Shown: positions 62,351 to 64,000 of the stretch, one piece after another | Numbering within the stretch: position 1 is the stretch's first letter | How the letters are laid out: each line of letters begins with the position of its first letter | DNA from: Stanieria sp964562685 | Lineage (GTDB): Bacteria; Cyanobacteriota; Cyanobacteriia; Cyanobacteriales; Xenococcaceae | Length of the DNA stretch: 64,000 nucleotides | Assembly: GCA_964562685.1 (NCBI GenBank) | Contig: CAZLUP010000004.1 | Location: 62,001-126,000 of the forward strand | Direction: 5' to 3' | Program-made: the position numbers and the translations under genes | Notes under the pieces: generated by a model | Seen by the model: the letters and a program-made list of their open reading frames with translations, nothing else | Told to the model about the DNA's origin: nothing | The model's database searches: none

Positions 62351-64000
62351 TTAAGCTAAAGCTGCCATTTTGACATCATTGTTAGCCAATAAATCTTGAA
62401 ATTCTTCTGAGTCTACAGTTTCTTTTTCTACTAGCATATCTGCCAACTTATCCAGAATGTGACGATTACCAACTAACACTTCTTTAGCGCGACGATAAGC
62501 TTGATCGACTAGGTTACGTACTTCTTCATCAATAGCTGCTGCGGTTTCATCAGAGAAGTCGCGGTCGGAAGCAATATCACGACCAAGGAAAACGTTACCA
62601 CTTTGACGACCTAAAGCTACAGGCCCCAAGCGATCGCTCATGCCAAAGCGAGTAACCATCTGACGAGCAACTCTGGTTACTTGTTGTAAGTCGTTAGATG
62701 CACCTGTCGTAACCTCTTCTTCACCAAAGATAATTTCTTCAGCAATACGACCACCTAAAGCTACTGCCATTTGGTTTTGTAGGTAAGAGCGAGAATATAA
62801 ACCAGACTCCATGCGGTCTTCACTAGGAGTAAACCAAGTTAAACCACCAGCACGTCCGCGAGGAATAATGCTAATTTTTTGGACTGGATCGTAATCTGGC
62901 ATCAACGCACCGACTAAAGCATGACCAGCTTCGTGATAAGCAACTAATTGCTTGCGTTTTTCGCTCATCACACGGTTTTTCTTCTCTGGACCAGCTAAAA
63001 CGCGATCAATCGCATCGTTAATCTCGTCCATGGAGATTTCAGTTAAATTACGGCGTGCAGCTAAGATTGCAGCCTCATTAAGGAGATTGGATAAGTCAGC
63101 ACCAGTAAAACCAGGAGTACGACGCGCAATTTTGTCTAAATCTACGTCTTGAGCTAAACTTTTACCGCGAGCGTGGACTTTAAGGATTTCTTGACGACCA
63201 GCATAATCGGGACGGTCTACCACTACTTGACGGTCAAAACGTCCTGGACGTAACAACGCAGCATCCAATACGTCAGGACGGTTAGTAGCAGCGATGATGA
63301 TAATTCCTGTATTACCTTCAAAACCATCCATTTCGGTTAATAGCTGGTTGAGAGTTTGTTCTCTTTCATCGTTGCCACCGCCTAAACCAGCACCACGCTG
63401 GCGACCGACAGCATCGATCTCATCGATAAAGACAATACAAGGAGCGTTAGCTTTAGCTTGCTCAAATAAATCGCGGACGCGGGATGCACCCACCCCAACA
63501 AACATTTCCACAAATTCAGAACCAGAAATACTGAAGAAAGGTACTCCTGCTTCCCCTGCTACTGCTTTAGCGAGTAAAGTTTTACCAGTTCCAGGAGGTC
63601 CTACTAATAAAACTCCTTTGGGAATTTTTGCTCCAATTGCTGTAAAGCGATCAGCATTTTTAAGGAAATCAACTACTTCAGTTAATTCTAGTTTAGCTTG
63701 TTCAATTCCAGCTACGTCACCAAAAGTAACTTGGGTTTGAGGTTCCATTTGAACTCTAGCTTTTGATTTACCAAAGTTCATTGCTTGAGAACCAGGACCG
63801 CTTTGCGCTCTTCTGAGCAAGAAAAATAATCCTACGAGTAATAAAATGGGGAAAAATAGGCTACTTAAAGCTCTAAACCAAAATCCTTCATCACTTTGAG
63901 GTAGAACCGCAATATCTACTCCTTTCTCACTGAGAATATCGATTAATTGAGGATCGTTGGGTAGATTAACCACAATAGGATTGCCTTCTTGACCAATCAC
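62351..64000 (-). CDS. ftsH: ATP-dependent zinc metalloprotease FtsH (5' end outside window)
   Basis: 549 residues are visible; the N-terminal part with the first membrane helix is cut off, so the GTG at the window edge is not the start. The second membrane helix (about visible residues 47-62, LFFPILLLVGLFFLLRR) precedes the AAA+ domain: GPPGTGKT (Walker A), FIDEIDAVGRQRG (Walker B), and GRFDRQVVVDRPD (second region of homology). The zinc site is AYHEAGHAL. It degrades damaged membrane proteins such as photosystem II D1. Cyanobacteria have several ftsH genes; which paralogue this is cannot be told from the fragment. A strong terminator follows. Confidence 0.93.
   Translation of the reverse strand: MIGQEGNPIVVNLPNDPQLIDILSEKGVDIAVLPQSDEGFWFRALSSLFFPILLLVGLFFLLRRAQSGPGSQAMNFGKSKARVQMEPQTQVTFGDVAGIEQAKLELTEVVDFLKNADRFTAIGAKIPKGVLLVGPPGTGKTLLAKAVAGEAGVPFFSISGSEFVEMFVGVGASRVRDLFEQAKANAPCIVFIDEIDAVGRQRGAGLGGGNDEREQTLNQLLTEMDGFEGNTGIIIIAATNRPDVLDAALLRPGRFDRQVVVDRPDYAGRQEILKVHARGKSLAQDVDLDKIARRTPGFTGADLSNLLNEAAILAARRNLTEISMDEINDAIDRVLAGPEKKNRVMSEKRKQLVAYHEAGHALVGALMPDYDPVQKISIIPRGRAGGLTWFTPSEDRMESGLYSRSYLQNQMAVALGGRIAEEIIFGEEEVTTGASNDLQQVTRVARQMVTRFGMSDRLGPVALGRQSGNVFLGRDIASDRDFSDETAAAIDEEVRNLVDQAYRRAKEVLVGNRHILDKLADMLVEKETVDSEEFQDLLANNDVKMAALA

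Overview
The window is cyanobacterial chromosome. It is AT-rich and dotted with the octamer GCGATCGC (HIP1). It encodes cyanobacteria-typical proteins: a GUN4-domain protein kinase, glucosylglycerol-phosphate phosphatase (stpA), a DUF3769 LptD-like outer-membrane protein, DUF3155 and DUF2949 proteins, a complex C cofactor-assembly protein, nickel superoxide dismutase (sodN) and FtsH. Heptameric intergenic repeats also fit. The genus cannot be fixed from the sequence alone; low GC, stpA and many kinases and exopolysaccharide genes would suit a Stanieria/Pleurocapsa-like organism. No tRNA, rRNA or CRISPR array was seen.

Layout. 1-5.1 kb: a HAMP-type sensor start, a kinase-GUN4 fusion preceded by a HAD-phosphatase remnant, stpA, an alpha/beta hydrolase and a small secreted protein. 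6.1-9.8 kb: a large exported carbohydrate-binding/beta-helix protein and galE. 9.8-14 kb: an FHA-domain ABC transporter convergent with galE and divergent from a Ser/Thr kinase whose tail repeats an E-T-x-x-V motif, a plausible signalling pair. 14-18.5 kb: a Tll0287-like haem sensor, a lone sugar ABC permease, a GAF histidine kinase, DUF3155 and a CCB protein. 18.5-22.5 kb: Wzc-like and Wza-like polysaccharide export genes. 22.6-32 kb: an ABC ATPase, hisS, a stress protein, a P-type cation ATPase, DedA, MgtC and plsY. 32.5-44.5 kb: a B12-radical SAM protein, a GC-richer structured stretch in front of rnr that may be a HEARO/omega-RNA-like element, a PmbA-type protease, and GNAT, EVE and VWA proteins. 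44.6-51 kb: small proteins, a membrane-anchored receiver, a 2-hydroxyacid dehydrogenase and phosphoketolase. 51-54 kb: mobile DNA debris (a broken membrane gene, a candidate TnpB omega-RNA end, an IS4-family remnant with 14-bp inverted repeats) that has rewritten the 3' end of a sugar-binding lipoprotein gene. 54-64 kb: a PLP dehydratase carrying an in-frame palindromic insertion, NDH-2, LptD-like, a dynamin-like membrane protein, sodN, an aroA fragment and ftsH (cut by the window end).

Themes. Surface polysaccharide production and export (galE, Wzc, Wza, the CBM/beta-helix exoprotein, LptD-like) occurs with a dense signalling set: two Ser/Thr kinases, one histidine kinase, one receiver and FHA domains. 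Gene relics (HAD, SDR, aroA, IS4) and nested miniature palindromic elements show a genome that accumulates small insertions. Protein functions are assigned from motifs and remembered family features; no database search was run.
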